Below are positions 1 through 8,916 of a stretch of 25,636 bases of DNA, in pieces (the stretch's first letter is position 1; the number at the start of each line of letters is the position of its first letter). The position numbers and the translations under genes were made by a program. This stretch comes from Arcobacter sp. UBA7394 (GTDB lineage Bacteria > Campylobacterota > Campylobacteria > Campylobacterales > Arcobacteraceae): positions 2,780 through 28,415 of the forward strand of contig DKNG01000139.1 in the NCBI GenBank assembly GCA_002470185.1. Direction: 5' to 3'. Below the pieces are notes generated by a model. It was not told where the DNA came from, searched no databases, and saw only the letters and a list, made by a program, of their open reading frames with translations.

Positions 1-1
1 G

Positions 2-628
2 TTTATTGGATTTGCTACAAATTCAGGTAGAGTTGCTGGTGAAGACTTCAAAGCAATGAGTGATATCTGTAATAAATATAATGTTGCAGGATTATCATTA
101 ACTTCTACTCAAAACTTTATTATTTACGGTGTAAAAAATGAAGATGCTCAAGCCTTAGCAGATGAAATTGATGCATTAGGTTACCCTTATGCTCCAAGCC
201 CGTTCAGAGCTAGATTACAGTCATGTACAGGTAGTGAATTCTGTAAATTCGGAATCACTGAAACTAAAGAGTATGCAAAAAGAGTTGTTCTTGAATTAGA
301 AGAGAAAAACCCTAACTTTACTGAAAATGTAACTATCGCAATTTCTGGATGTGGTAATGGATGTTCTCAACCGCAAATTTCTGATATTGGATTTGTTGGA
401 ACAAAAGTAAGAGATGCTGAAGGTAACAGAGTAGAAGGTTATGATGTTATTTTAGGTGGTCAATTACAAGGTGAAAAAGGTAGTAGAATTGCACACAAAT
501 CTGGTGTAAAAGTTCAAGCTACTGAAGTTGTTGGTTTTGTTGGAGATTTAATTGCTTCATATCAAGCTGATAACTTAGGTCAAACTACATTCAAAGATTT
601 TGTAAACGTAGTAGAACTAAAAAAATAA
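2..628 (+). CDS. Nitrite/sulfite reductase (sirohaem, 4Fe-4S), C-terminal part; 5' end outside window
   Basis: The reading frame is open from base 2, so the annotated gene must begin upstream; the ATG at 56 is internal. About 208 residues are visible. Counting from that internal Met, Cys57 and Cys63 (CTGSEFC) and Cys99 and Cys103 (CGNGC) form the CX5C...CX3C signature that binds the coupled 4Fe-4S cluster and sirohaem in the assimilatory nitrite/sulfite reductase family. The preceding stretch looks like the second ferredoxin-like half-domain of this family. The reaction is six-electron reduction of nitrite or sulfite in the cytoplasm. The wording around the first Cys pair (TGSEFCKFGITETK) resembles ferredoxin-nitrite reductase NirA slightly more than CysI, but the substrate cannot be settled from this fragment. 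The gene ends just before a strong hairpin. Confidence 0.88.
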   Translation, partial: FIGFATNSGRVAGEDFKAMSDICNKYNVAGLSLTSTQNFIIYGVKNEDAQALADEIDALGYPYAPSPFRARLQSCTGSEFCKFGITETKEYAKRVVLELEEKNPNFTENVTIAISGCGNGCSQPQISDIGFVGTKVRDAEGNRVEGYDVILGGQLQGEKGSRIAHKSGVKVQATEVVGFVGDLIASYQADNLGQTTFKDFVNVVELKK

Positions 629-632
629 GTAA

Positions 633-658
633 TTAAAAGAGAAGAAATTCTCTTTTAA
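633..658. terminator. Bidirectional intrinsic terminator between convergent genes
   Basis: An 11-bp perfect stem, TTAAAAGAGAA (633-643) with TTCTCTTTTAA (648-658), encloses a GAAA tetraloop. It lies directly after the reductase stop codon, and its right arm contains the stop codon of the convergent metallopeptidase gene. A/T-rich arms supply U-rich tails in both directions. The single hairpin probably serves both genes. Confidence 0.75.
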
Positions 659-1155
659 TACAATTTCCCATGTCTATCCATATAGACTAAATAAACTCTC
701 AAATCAAATTCAACTTGATGATAATCATCCATCATATAAGTACATAAATCGTAAAAAGCTTTATCATGTTCTTTCTCTTTAAGATGAGCTAATTCGTGAA
801 CTACAATCATTTCTAGGAATTTTTCTGGAACATTTTTAAATATAGTTGCAACTCTAATTTCATTTTTTGCTTTTAGTTTATTACCTTGTACTCTTGAAAT
901 AAAAGTATGCATTCCTAAAGCATTATTGATTACATTAATCTTCCCATCAAATTGTATTTTTGAAAGTTGAAATTTTTTGAAGTATTGATTTTTTAAATCC
1001 ATAACATAGTTATATAAAGCTTTATCTGATTTTATATTATGGGCATTTGGGTATTTCTTTTTAATTGAGTCACCAAGTTTTCCATTTTCTAATTGTGATT
1101 TAATAGTATCTTGTAAGTGTTGTGGGTAATGTTGTAATTGTTTCATGGCTAGCAT
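655..1155 (-). CDS. M48-like / YgjP-type (DUF45) zinc metallopeptidase
   Basis: The 166-residue protein carries HELAHLKEKEHDKAFY at about residues 120-135. This is the HExxH zinc motif with a third His six residues later (H120, H124, H130), typical of the DUF45/YgjP-like metallopeptidase family. The visible N-terminal half is charged and lacks a signal peptide, so the protein should be cytoplasmic. The substrate is unknown. The first ATG (1155) overlaps a TATAAT-like sequence, and no Shine-Dalgarno precedes it; the ATG at 1146 (fourth codon) is an equally good start. The gene is single, convergent with the reductase gene and divergent from the GNAT gene. Family assignment is confident, function is not. 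Confidence 0.82.
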   Translation of the reverse strand: MLAMKQLQHYPQHLQDTIKSQLENGKLGDSIKKKYPNAHNIKSDKALYNYVMDLKNQYFKKFQLSKIQFDGKINVINNALGMHTFISRVQGNKLKAKNEIRVATIFKNVPEKFLEMIVVHELAHLKEKEHDKAFYDLCTYMMDDYHQVEFDLRVYLVYMDRHGKLY

Positions 1156-1171
1156 TATATATTAAAACTTT

Positions 1172-1196
1172 TGTTATAATGCTTCAATACTTGGAG
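1172..1196 (+). promoter_or_regulatory. Extended -10 promoter and RBS for the GNAT gene
   Basis: TATAAT at 1175-1180 is preceded by TG at 1172-1173, giving an extended -10 element (TGtTATAAT). A GGAG ribosome-binding site at 1193-1196 lies five bases before the ATG at 1202. On the opposite strand the same AT block offers TATAAC (1178-1173) and TATAAT (1159-1154) as candidates for the divergent metallopeptidase gene, so the 46-bp gap probably holds back-to-back promoters. Confidence 0.6.
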
Positions 1197-1201
1197 TAAA
1201 T

Positions 1202-1708
1202 ATGAATATTTTAAATACAAATAGATTAATTTTACGTAAGCTTTCAAAGGATGATTTTAATACTTTATATGAAAAAATATTTTCTGATTATGAAGTAGTT
1301 GAAAATACTTTTGGTTCTACTATGTTTTCACAAGAAGAGACTTATAAATTTTTATTAGAAAATGGAAACTTTGATTCTAAAGTAGGCTTATCAGTTCTTG
1401 AAGAAAAAGAGACTAATTCTATTATTGGAATTGGTGGAGTTTTACCTTGCAGATATCTAGATGAAGATGATTATGAAATAGGCTTTATATTAGAAAAAAA
1501 ATCTTGGGGTAAAGGTTATGCTAAAGAGATTGGTTCTGCTCAAATAGAACAAATAAAAAATGAATTGAAAAAAGATAGAGCTCTAGCAGTTGTAGCACCT
1601 GTTAATAAGGCATCAATAAAATCTTTAGAGAACTTAGGATTTGTATATAAAAAAACTACTGTAATACCAAGAGGTGAGCGATTAGTTTACTCTTTATGTT
1701 TAAAATAA
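1202..1708 (+). CDS. GNAT-family N-acetyltransferase (RimJ/RimL-like)
   Basis: The 168-residue protein begins with NTNRLILRKLSKDDF, the usual opening of RimJ/RimL-type GNAT enzymes (ActR, acetyltransferase_3). The acetyl-CoA pyrophosphate loop is SWGKGYAKEI at residues 101-110 (consensus Q/RxxGxG/A). A later NKASIKSLENLGF (135-147) matches the conserved Asn-Ser-Leu-Gly-Phe region. These enzymes transfer acetyl from acetyl-CoA to protein N-termini or small amines; the acceptor here cannot be told. The start is fixed by a GGAG five bases upstream. It is a single + gene flanked by oppositely oriented genes and ends in a hairpin shared with the dlp2 gene. Confidence 0.87.
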   Translation: MNILNTNRLILRKLSKDDFNTLYEKIFSDYEVVENTFGSTMFSQEETYKFLLENGNFDSKVGLSVLEEKETNSIIGIGGVLPCRYLDEDDYEIGFILEKKSWGKGYAKEIGSAQIEQIKNELKKDRALAVVAPVNKASIKSLENLGFVYKKTTVIPRGERLVYSLCLK

Positions 1709-1732
1709 AGAAGAGAACTAAATCTCCTCTTT
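1707..1732. terminator. Hairpin terminator between the GNAT and dlp2 genes
   Basis: AAAGAAGAGA (1707-1716) and TCTCCTCTTT (1723-1732) form a 10-bp stem with a six-base loop. Read on the minus strand the one imperfect pair is a G-U wobble, on the plus strand it is an A-C mismatch, so it should work better for the minus-strand dlp operon. The stop codon of dlp2 lies in the loop. Confidence 0.6.
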
Positions 1733-3751
1733 TATCTTTTCTAAGTCTTTAATTTTTTGAATATATTGAGCTTCTCTAGATTTTACAAAATTGATTCTAT
1801 CTTCATTTATTTCTAAATATTGTTGTTTAGAATATTTAACAACTTTAAATAAGTAGTTTCTTTTTGATGTTAAGAAATCTTCAATTTTTTCAAAAGCAAA
1901 ATTTGCTTTTAATTTAGTAAGGATCTCATCTTCTCTTGGATGCTGAATAGCAAATCTTGATGGTTCTTTTTTATATAACTCTTCTGATTCTAATATTTGT
2001 TGTTCAAAATGTCCAATAGTTGCTTGTGTTGTTTGAATATAAGAATAAGATAATGCACCATTAAAATAAGCAAACTTTTTTCTAACTGCTGAGATATTTT
2101 CTAAAATAGCTCTATGGTATGATCTTAAAACATTTTCATATACTTTAGCAGCAAAGTGTCTAGTATTTGAGAACTCCAAATCAGAAGCAATTTCTCTATG
2201 TTTTTTAATAAGCTCATATGGTTCTTGCCATTTTTCAACTTCTGTTTTGATATGTCTATATACATTTCTAAATGCTTCATCTGTATTAAGTTCAACATTT
2301 TTTAGAAGTTTAATTGATCTTTTGAACATCTTATCAATAGTTTGGTCATCATAGAAAAGGTTTTTATATACATTATCTGAATCAATCCAGAATGTTTCAT
2401 AATCAAACTTTTCAATTTTTTCAGATTTTAAGAAACCACTTTTTGATTCTTCAAATCTAGTATTAGTTTTTCTTTTGATATTTTTATATGTTTCATTTGC
2501 AATTTTTTCCATAATTGTTTCTAATGAGTTATAAATAGTGAATAACTCTTTTGAATATTTTTTATGGATTTCTTCAAAAGCTTTAATTGTTTCATCTTCA
2601 CAAGATTTAAGAACGGAACATAAGGCATCATAAACCCCAATGATTGTTTGGTACTCTTTGATTAAAATATCACAAACACCTTTCATATCATTTTTAATTG
2701 CATACTCTTTTGATTCTTCTGCTTTTGGTCGAATTGTACTTTCAATAAAATCTAAAACATCTTGAATATTAGACTCTTGTAAAAGTTTCATATTTGAAGC
2801 AATATCTTGATATTTAATATCTACTAACTCTTTTTGGAAAGTATCAAATTTCTCTTTGAAGAAATCTAATGATGTAGAATCAAGATTTTCATTTAAATCT
2901 TTTTTGAAATCTTTTAAAATCCCATCTACAGAATTTTCAATTAAAACAGATTTTTGATGAGCTCTTGAATCAAGTGCCATTTTTGCCGAAATAGGAGTTA
3001 CTTGAGCAAAGTATTTATCAAATTTCTCTGATACATATTTTGTAGTAGTATCTACTTGCTCTTGTGTGAATTTATCTTTTTGATTTAATACACATAAAGA
3101 TTTATCTTTGAAGTGTTCCATATACTCTTCAAGAACTTTTGCTTCTGATAATTTACCTGCATTATCAATAAGTGTAAGCCAGATAATCCCGCCTACATCC
3201 CTTAATACACTTCTTGTAGTATCTGTATCACTCTGGCTTTGAGAGTTAAGACCTGGTGTATCTACAAATGAAATATCTTTTAATATATCCATAGGAGCAT
3301 ATAAAGTAAGATATTTAATATCATTCATTTCATCTTGTCTTTGGTCTGTAAAATCAGCAATAGCCTCAATAGGAGCATATTCTTGAGCCCCTGAGTAATA
3401 AGTAATTTTTAATTTATACTCTTCCCCATAATTAATAAAGTTTACTTTAGAAGTAACTGGTGTAATACCAGTAGGTAAAATATTTCTTGAAAGTAGGGCA
3501 TTTAAAAATGTAGATTTACCAGCTGAGAATTGACCTGTAATTGCAACTTCCATTGGATATCTAGCACGTCTAATTTGTTTATTTAAAATTCTTTCTAATT
3601 GTCTAGATGGTAAAAATTTCTCATCTAATAATTTATCTTGAGTTTTTTTAATTTGACCTACAAGTGAGTCATCATAAACTACTTCTTTTTCTGAATATGT
3701 CTCATTAAACTCTTTTACAAAACCTCTTAATATTTTGATATTTGCATTCAT
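1718..3751 (-). CDS. Dynamin-like GTPase, second of a pair (DLP2-like)
   Basis: The 677-residue protein has a large GTPase domain of the dynamin family. G1 is GQFSAGKST (residues 73-81), a candidate G2 is in TGITPVTS around T97, G3 is DTPG (164-167), G4 is NQKD (223-226) and a G5-like SAK is at 255-257. The rest is helical and charged, as expected for the neck and trunk; no clear transmembrane segment is visible. Its start overlaps the stop of the upstream GTPase as TAATG, with AAAGGA about eight bases upstream, so the two are translationally coupled. In C. jejuni the adjacent pair Cj0411/Cj0412 forms a hetero-oligomeric, membrane-tethering dynamin-like complex. By order and size this is the counterpart of Cj0412 (DLP2), which is an inference from context. 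Confidence 0.88.
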   Translation of the reverse strand: MNANIKILRGFVKEFNETYSEKEVVYDDSLVGQIKKTQDKLLDEKFLPSRQLERILNKQIRRARYPMEVAITGQFSAGKSTFLNALLSRNILPTGITPVTSKVNFINYGEEYKLKITYYSGAQEYAPIEAIADFTDQRQDEMNDIKYLTLYAPMDILKDISFVDTPGLNSQSQSDTDTTRSVLRDVGGIIWLTLIDNAGKLSEAKVLEEYMEHFKDKSLCVLNQKDKFTQEQVDTTTKYVSEKFDKYFAQVTPISAKMALDSRAHQKSVLIENSVDGILKDFKKDLNENLDSTSLDFFKEKFDTFQKELVDIKYQDIASNMKLLQESNIQDVLDFIESTIRPKAEESKEYAIKNDMKGVCDILIKEYQTIIGVYDALCSVLKSCEDETIKAFEEIHKKYSKELFTIYNSLETIMEKIANETYKNIKRKTNTRFEESKSGFLKSEKIEKFDYETFWIDSDNVYKNLFYDDQTIDKMFKRSIKLLKNVELNTDEAFRNVYRHIKTEVEKWQEPYELIKKHREIASDLEFSNTRHFAAKVYENVLRSYHRAILENISAVRKKFAYFNGALSYSYIQTTQATIGHFEQQILESEELYKKEPSRFAIQHPREDEILTKLKANFAFEKIEDFLTSKRNYLFKVVKYSKQQYLEINEDRINFVKSREAQYIQKIKDLEKIKEEI

Positions 3752-6102
3752 TAGTTTAATCCTTTTACATTAGAAATAACTGTGTCTAGTTTTTTAATCT
3801 TTTTATGAATATCAATTGACATTGAAGCTCTATTTTCATTGTTTTGCTCAAATGAACCAATTTGATTTTGTAGTATCTCTTCATCATTTATCATTTTTTG
3901 TTCAAAGGCTTGAAGTGGTGCATTTAATGTAGCAAAGAATGATTCAATTAAAAGGTTTGAAACTTTATTTGCTTTTGATTTAATATCTTCTTCAATGCTT
4001 TTGAATTGGTCTTTAACAAAAGATTCAATTTCTCTATCTAATTCATTTATTTTATTAGCTTTAGATTTTGATACAGCACTTATTACTTGATTTATTAAAA
4101 CTTCATTGTTACCTGTTAAGAATCCAGCTTTAAAGTCATCTTGGAAGAATCCTCTTGCATCAAAGTTATCATTTTTATGCCCAATTGAGAATCCAAAGTC
4201 ATGATACTTTTGCTCACATTGTTCACCAATTGTTTGAGATTTTTTAATAAACTTATATCTATAGTCTCTAATTACATCAATAATTCCATCTTTAATTGCA
4301 GTTTCAACAATTACTTTAATTCTTGAATTTTCTGGTCTTTTTTTAGTTTTTTCAAAAGAGTATCTTACATCTGAAATAACTCTTTGTTTTATTACATTTT
4401 GAAGCTCGATTAATTCACTCTCAACAAATGTTTCAAGTGACTCAATATAGTTTTTAGCATCATTTTTATAATAAATAATATCTTCTTTCATTGCTAGGAA
4501 AATTCTATCATTTACAGCTTTTTTCTTATTAAACTCTTCTAATTCAACTTCTAATTCTTCTTTAGATTTTGATAATAGTTTTAGTTCATAGTTTAAAGAT
4601 TGTGCTTCTTTTTCTATAGTTTTAATTACTTGAGATTTTCCAGATTGAATAATCAATTCACCTTTTTGTGAATTTGAGCCAAATAATGTTTCATTTAAAT
4701 AATTTTCAATCTCTAAGATACCAGTATCTTCAATAGTAAATCCAGCATCTAATGCTTCTTGTTCTCTACCTGTTCTATGTAATAACGCCATTTTTCCAGA
4801 GATAGGAATAAACTTGATAGTTTTTAGAATATAGTCAAGTTGAGAATCTTTATTTTGTGCTTTTAGTTGTCTCTCAATTGATGATTTTGTATATTTAATT
4901 ACTTCATCTAATTGTTCTTTAGAAACTGTATCAGCTCTTGTAATTACAACTAATAGTTTTGAAATATTTTGATATAAAAGTGCATCAATAATAAATTCAA
5001 CATCTTTTAATGTAGCACTTTGAGATACGTTCATTAAGTGAAGCATCATATCACAAGCGGAGATATACTCTTTTGTAATTTCTTCTCTTTGAATAACTGG
5101 ATCATCTAATCCTGGAGTATCAACTATTTCAATTCCATCTGATAAGAAATCTAAGTTTGAACCTAATTCAACATATTTAACTAAGTTACATTTTTTTCCA
5201 CTAGCCTCTGCTGATGTGTACGAAGATAAATCATTAATATCAACTTCATCATATCTAGACTCAGGTTTAATATATGAGTTTAATTCACTACCAAAAATCT
5301 TATTAGTTTCATTAACATAATCTCTCATAGATTCTAGTTCATCTGCTGATTTTACAATTCTATCCCATTCACTTTTATTCCAGTAAAATACTTTTGCATT
5401 TTCAGTAGGGTTATGTTTTACAATTGTTAAGTTTGCAGTTTCAGGAACAACAGCTGAACCTAATATTTCTCTTCCCATTAATGCATTAAGCATTGTTGAT
5501 TTACCAGCGTTCATAACACCCGTAATTCCAATTGAGAATTTTTGATTATTTAAATAATTACTTGTTTCATCTAAATCTTCAATAATTTTTTCATTAGAAG
5601 ATTCTTCTTTTAACTCTTTGATAATATCTTCTAATGAAGATTTTAATTCTTTGAATGATGATTTATTTGCATCATCCTCAATTACTTGTTCTGTCATATC
5701 AATTTCATCAAGTAGGTTAAGTTCTTGATGGTCAAATAACGAAATTAATTTATCATAGTTTTCAATATTTAATATTTTATTTTCTTTTAAATAATCAAAA
5801 GAATCATGTAAAGTATCAACATGTGATTTTGCTTGGTTGTTTTCAATACACTCAACTATATTATGCTGTAAGTGATTTAACTCAGCAATATTACTTGGTG
5901 TTTTTACATTAAGTTGTTGACAAAATGTTTTAAAAGATGTAAGTGGTAAAAATTTTTCATAATTTTTTCTAGTGGCACTTAAAATCAATGCATAAATTGA
6001 AAATGTCGTTTCTGTGATATTCGTATCAATTGGTTCAACATCTAAATTCTGTTCAAATGTAATCCCATGATATAGTAAAAAGTAGTCGTTTGCTAAGCTC
6101 AT
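3751..6102 (-). CDS. Dynamin-like GTPase, first of a pair (DLP1-like)
   Basis: The 783-residue protein has an N-terminal helical region of about 185 residues before the GTPase domain. G1 is GVMNAGKST (195-203), G3 is DTPG (328-331), and the G4 position reads TRAD (388-391) instead of the usual N/TKxD. A long charged, coiled-coil-like region follows (about 500-560), then a helical C-terminus; I see no certain transmembrane helix, so membrane contact would come from an amphipathic paddle. The start has AGGGAG five bases upstream. The neighbour dlp2 overlaps by one base. Position next to frdCAB and length make it the likely counterpart of C. jejuni Cj0411 (DLP1). A membrane-remodelling or tethering role is inferred from that homologue. 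Confidence 0.88.
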   Translation of the reverse strand: MSLANDYFLLYHGITFEQNLDVEPIDTNITETTFSIYALILSATRKNYEKFLPLTSFKTFCQQLNVKTPSNIAELNHLQHNIVECIENNQAKSHVDTLHDSFDYLKENKILNIENYDKLISLFDHQELNLLDEIDMTEQVIEDDANKSSFKELKSSLEDIIKELKEESSNEKIIEDLDETSNYLNNQKFSIGITGVMNAGKSTMLNALMGREILGSAVVPETANLTIVKHNPTENAKVFYWNKSEWDRIVKSADELESMRDYVNETNKIFGSELNSYIKPESRYDEVDINDLSSYTSAEASGKKCNLVKYVELGSNLDFLSDGIEIVDTPGLDDPVIQREEITKEYISACDMMLHLMNVSQSATLKDVEFIIDALLYQNISKLLVVITRADTVSKEQLDEVIKYTKSSIERQLKAQNKDSQLDYILKTIKFIPISGKMALLHRTGREQEALDAGFTIEDTGILEIENYLNETLFGSNSQKGELIIQSGKSQVIKTIEKEAQSLNYELKLLSKSKEELEVELEEFNKKKAVNDRIFLAMKEDIIYYKNDAKNYIESLETFVESELIELQNVIKQRVISDVRYSFEKTKKRPENSRIKVIVETAIKDGIIDVIRDYRYKFIKKSQTIGEQCEQKYHDFGFSIGHKNDNFDARGFFQDDFKAGFLTGNNEVLINQVISAVSKSKANKINELDREIESFVKDQFKSIEEDIKSKANKVSNLLIESFFATLNAPLQAFEQKMINDEEILQNQIGSFEQNNENRASMSIDIHKKIKKLDTVISNVKGLN

Positions 6103-6121
6103 TATATCTCCCTAAAATATA

Positions 6122-6156
6122 AAAAGTTAAATATCAAAATTTGATACTTAACTTTT
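6122..6156. repeat. Long AT-rich inverted repeat in the dlp1 leader
   Basis: AAAAGTTAA (6122-6130) pairs with TTAACTTTT (6148-6156), and inside it TATCAA (6132-6137) pairs with TTGATA (6141-6146) around a three-base loop; one A/C mismatch separates the two stem parts. On the minus strand it is followed by a T-rich run and then the dlp1 ribosome-binding site. It could be a second, weaker terminator, an attenuator or an mRNA-stabilising hairpin. Confidence 0.5.
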
Positions 6157-6168
6157 CATACTAAATTT

Positions 6169-6200
6169 AAAAAATTACAAAGGGGGAGACCCCTTGTAAT
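6169..6200 (-). terminator. Intrinsic terminator after frdB
   Basis: Read on the minus strand, ATTACAAGGGG (6200-6190) pairs with CCCC-TTTGTAAT (down to 6174) with one bulged base, and is followed by a run of six T (6174-6169). The GC-rich top and U tail make this the most convincing terminator in the window. It begins inside the frdB stop codon and should separate frdCAB transcription from dlp1-dlp2, at least partly. Confidence 0.8.
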
Positions 6201-6931
6201 TATCTTAATGCTACTAATTTTCTTCTTAAATAAGCAATTTTATTTTGTAATGGTAAGTGTTTTGGACAATGATCTTCACAAGCTAGTAAAGACATACAAC
6301 CAAAGATACCATCATCATCACCGATTAACTCATAGAAGTCTTCAGCAGTTCTTTGATCATGAGGATCTACTTCAAATCTTGCAACTCTGTTTAATCCAAC
6401 AGGTCCAACGAAGTCAGGTCTCATTAATTTTGTACCACAAGAAGCAACACAAATACCACATTCGATACATCTATCAAGTTCGAAAGTTTCATCAGCTACA
6501 TCTGGATCAACTCTCTCTTCCATTTTAGTAATATCAGTTTCTTCGTTAGTTACAATCCAAGATTGAACTCTCTTAGACATATCATCCATCCATTTACCAG
6601 TATTAACAGATAAATCTTTGATTAATTCGAATGCTGGCATAGGCATTAATTGTAAGTTTCCAGTAGGGTAGTTAGCAATTAATGTTCTACAAGCAAGTGC
6701 AGGTTTACCATTAACTACCATTCCACAAGAACCACAGATTCCCGCTCTACAAACGAAGTCAAATGATAAATCTGGATCATACTCTTCTCTAATTTTCATT
6801 AATGCGATGAAAAGAGTCATCCCTGGAGTTTCTTCTAACTTATAATCAACGAAGTGAGGTTTAGAAACCTTACTTCTTGGATTAAACTTAAGAACCGATA
6901 TCGTGATTTCTCTACCTTTTTCTAAGCTCAT
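6200..6931 (-). CDS. frdB: Fumarate reductase iron-sulfur subunit
   Basis: The 243-residue subunit (Wolinella FrdB is about 239) carries electrons between the FrdA flavin and the FrdC haems. Three clusters can be read: [2Fe-2S] by C61, C66, C69 and C81 ([10 protein letters not shown]...C); [4Fe-4S] by C155, C158, C161 and C222; [3Fe-4S] by C165, C212 and C218. The third position of the second motif being Cys-rich as in QFR/SQR family members fits this split. It is a peripheral membrane protein on the cytoplasmic face. The ATG overlaps the frdA stop (TAATG), so it is coupled to frdA. In Campylobacter the equivalent enzyme works as fumarate reductase and can also oxidise succinate. Confidence 0.95.
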   Translation of the reverse strand: MSLEKGREITISVLKFNPRSKVSKPHFVDYKLEETPGMTLFIALMKIREEYDPDLSFDFVCRAGICGSCGMVVNGKPALACRTLIANYPTGNLQLMPMPAFELIKDLSVNTGKWMDDMSKRVQSWIVTNEETDITKMEERVDPDVADETFELDRCIECGICVASCGTKLMRPDFVGPVGLNRVARFEVDPHDQRTAEDFYELIGDDDGIFGCMSLLACEDHCPKHLPLQNKIAYLRRKLVALR

Positions 6932-8916
6932 TATTTATCTCCTGCTCTTTCATTTTTCTCTCTATAGTTCATTGGTAAACTAAATGGCATTAATGCGTCT
7001 TGGATTTCATGTCTATCTTTTCCTTCAGCTTCCATTTTTTCTCTTACAGAATCAACTTCTTCTTGTCTTACAGCTGATTTTTCATTTTCAATAATCATAC
7101 CCTTAGCACCATAACCTCTAAATGCTGGAGGCATTTCCATAGTCATAATGTCAAGTTCTTCATAAGTTACAGTAGGAGTAGTCTGATTTTCATCTGGCCA
7201 AGAAGTTAATGTTCTGTTTAACCAGTTTGCATCATCTCTTTTTAAGAAGTCTTCTCTATAGTGAGCACCTCTAGATTCAGTTCTCTCTCTAGCACCTTTA
7301 GCAACACAAAGTGCTACTTTAAGCATTCTAGGAACTCTATAAGCTTCTTCTAATTCAGGGTTACCAACTCTTTCTTTAGATTTAACATTGATTTGTTTAG
7401 TTTTCTTTAATAAGTCTTCTAATTCATCAACTGCTTCAGCAAGTCCAGTACCATCTCTGAAGATACCAACTTTGTTATCCATTAGGTTTTGCATTTTGTT
7501 TTTAATTCTGAAGATATCTTCGCTTCCATTGTAAGCTAAAATTTCATCTAAATAAGTATCTTGCTTATCCATGAATTTTTGAACAGTTGCAGTAGGAATT
7601 GTAACATCGTTAGCTAAACAATAATCTGCAAAGTAGTTACCAATAATCATACCAGCAACAACTGTTTCAGATACTGAGTTTCCACCAAGTCTGTTGAATC
7701 CATGCATATCCCAACAAGCAGCTTCACCACAAGCGAATAAACCATCTAAGTTTTGAGATTCACCAGTTGGTTTAGTTCTAATTCCACCCATAGAGTAATG
7801 TTGCATAGGAAGAACTGGAGCCCAACCTTTTTTACCCTCATCAGCAGGATCAATACCATTAAAGATTTGACAAATTTCTTGTACATCTCTTAAGTTTTTC
7901 TCAATGTGTTCTCTACCTAAAATAGAAATATCTAACCAGATGTGCTCACCGTATGGAGAAGGTACACCCTTACCATTTCTAATGTGCTCAATCATTCTTC
8001 TAGAAACAACGTCTCTTGAAGCAAGTTCTTTTTTCTCTGGCTCGTAATCTGGCATAAATCTATGACCATCAACATCTCTTAAGATTCCACCATCACCTCT
8101 ACAACCTTCAGTTAATAAAATACCTGAAGGAACAATTGGAGTTGGGTGGAATTGTACAGCTTCCATGTTACCAAGAGTAGCTACACCAGTTTCTAAAGCG
8201 ATAGCAGCACCAATACCTTCACAGATAACAGCATTTGTAGTTTGTTTAAATACTCTACCATATCCACCTGTTGCAATACATGTACCTTTTGAAACGTAAG
8301 CTTCTAATTCACCAGTAATTAAATCTCTTACGATTGCACCGTAACATCTGTTATTTTCGTGAATTAAAGAAATAGCTTCTTTTCTATCTCTAATATCAAC
8401 GTCTTGTCTTAATGCTTCATTAGCAACACCGAATAACATAGTATGTCCAGTTGCATCTGCAGTATAACAAGTTCTCCATTTTTTAGTACCACCAAAGTCT
8501 CTAGACATAATTAAACCATGTCTGTCAGCATCTTCAGTAATAGTAGTTTTCTTAGCATTGATTACAGCTTCTCTTGAACCTTCTCTAACTCTAGTCCATG
8601 GAACACCCCAACCAGCAAGTTCTCTAATTGCTTTTGGTGCAGTATGTACGAACATTCTAGCAACATCTTGATCACATCCCCAGTCAGAACCTTTTACAGT
8701 ATCAGCAAAGTGTAAATCTTCATTATCTCCATCAGACATTTTAGAGTTACCTAAAGATGCTTGCATACCACCTTGAGCAGCTGCAGAGTGAGATCTTTTA
8801 ACGGGAACTAATGATAATACAATTGAGTTTAATCCCTTTTTTTGCGAAGCAACGGCAGCTCTTAACCCTGCTAGTCCTCCACCAATAACTAATGCATCAC
8901 AGTAATTAATTTTCAT
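6931..8916 (-). CDS. frdA: Fumarate reductase flavoprotein (catalytic) subunit
   Basis: The 661-residue protein catalyses fumarate + 2 H to succinate (or the reverse). The FAD-binding fold starts at [10 protein letters not shown] (12-21). His43 in [10 protein letters not shown] is the residue that binds FAD covalently, at the same number as in Wolinella succinogenes FrdA. Dicarboxylate-site residues are in place: H257 in QFHPTP, R301 in SRDVVSRR (the catalytic arginine, same number as in Wolinella), H373 in QHYSMGG and R409 in FNRLGGNS. The N-terminus has no Tat or Sec signal, so the active site faces the cytoplasm, unlike the periplasmic methylmenaquinol:fumarate reductases annotated as SdhA in Campylobacter. 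It overlaps frdC and frdB by one base each. Confidence 0.96.
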   Translation of the reverse strand: MKINYCDALVIGGGLAGLRAAVASQKKGLNSIVLSLVPVKRSHSAAAQGGMQASLGNSKMSDGDNEDLHFADTVKGSDWGCDQDVARMFVHTAPKAIRELAGWGVPWTRVREGSREAVINAKKTTITEDADRHGLIMSRDFGGTKKWRTCYTADATGHTMLFGVANEALRQDVDIRDRKEAISLIHENNRCYGAIVRDLITGELEAYVSKGTCIATGGYGRVFKQTTNAVICEGIGAAIALETGVATLGNMEAVQFHPTPIVPSGILLTEGCRGDGGILRDVDGHRFMPDYEPEKKELASRDVVSRRMIEHIRNGKGVPSPYGEHIWLDISILGREHIEKNLRDVQEICQIFNGIDPADEGKKGWAPVLPMQHYSMGGIRTKPTGESQNLDGLFACGEAACWDMHGFNRLGGNSVSETVVAGMIIGNYFADYCLANDVTIPTATVQKFMDKQDTYLDEILAYNGSEDIFRIKNKMQNLMDNKVGIFRDGTGLAEAVDELEDLLKKTKQINVKSKERVGNPELEEAYRVPRMLKVALCVAKGARERTESRGAHYREDFLKRDDANWLNRTLTSWPDENQTTPTVTYEELDIMTMEMPPAFRGYGAKGMIIENEKSAVRQEEVDSVREKMEAEGKDRHEIQDALMPFSLPMNYREKNERAGDK

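Noticed and set aside
6208..6528. 106-residue + strand open frame with His-rich stretches
   Set aside because: It lies wholly antisense to frdB, has no RBS or family resemblance, and its His/Gln richness comes from the complement of Asp/Ile-rich frdB codons.
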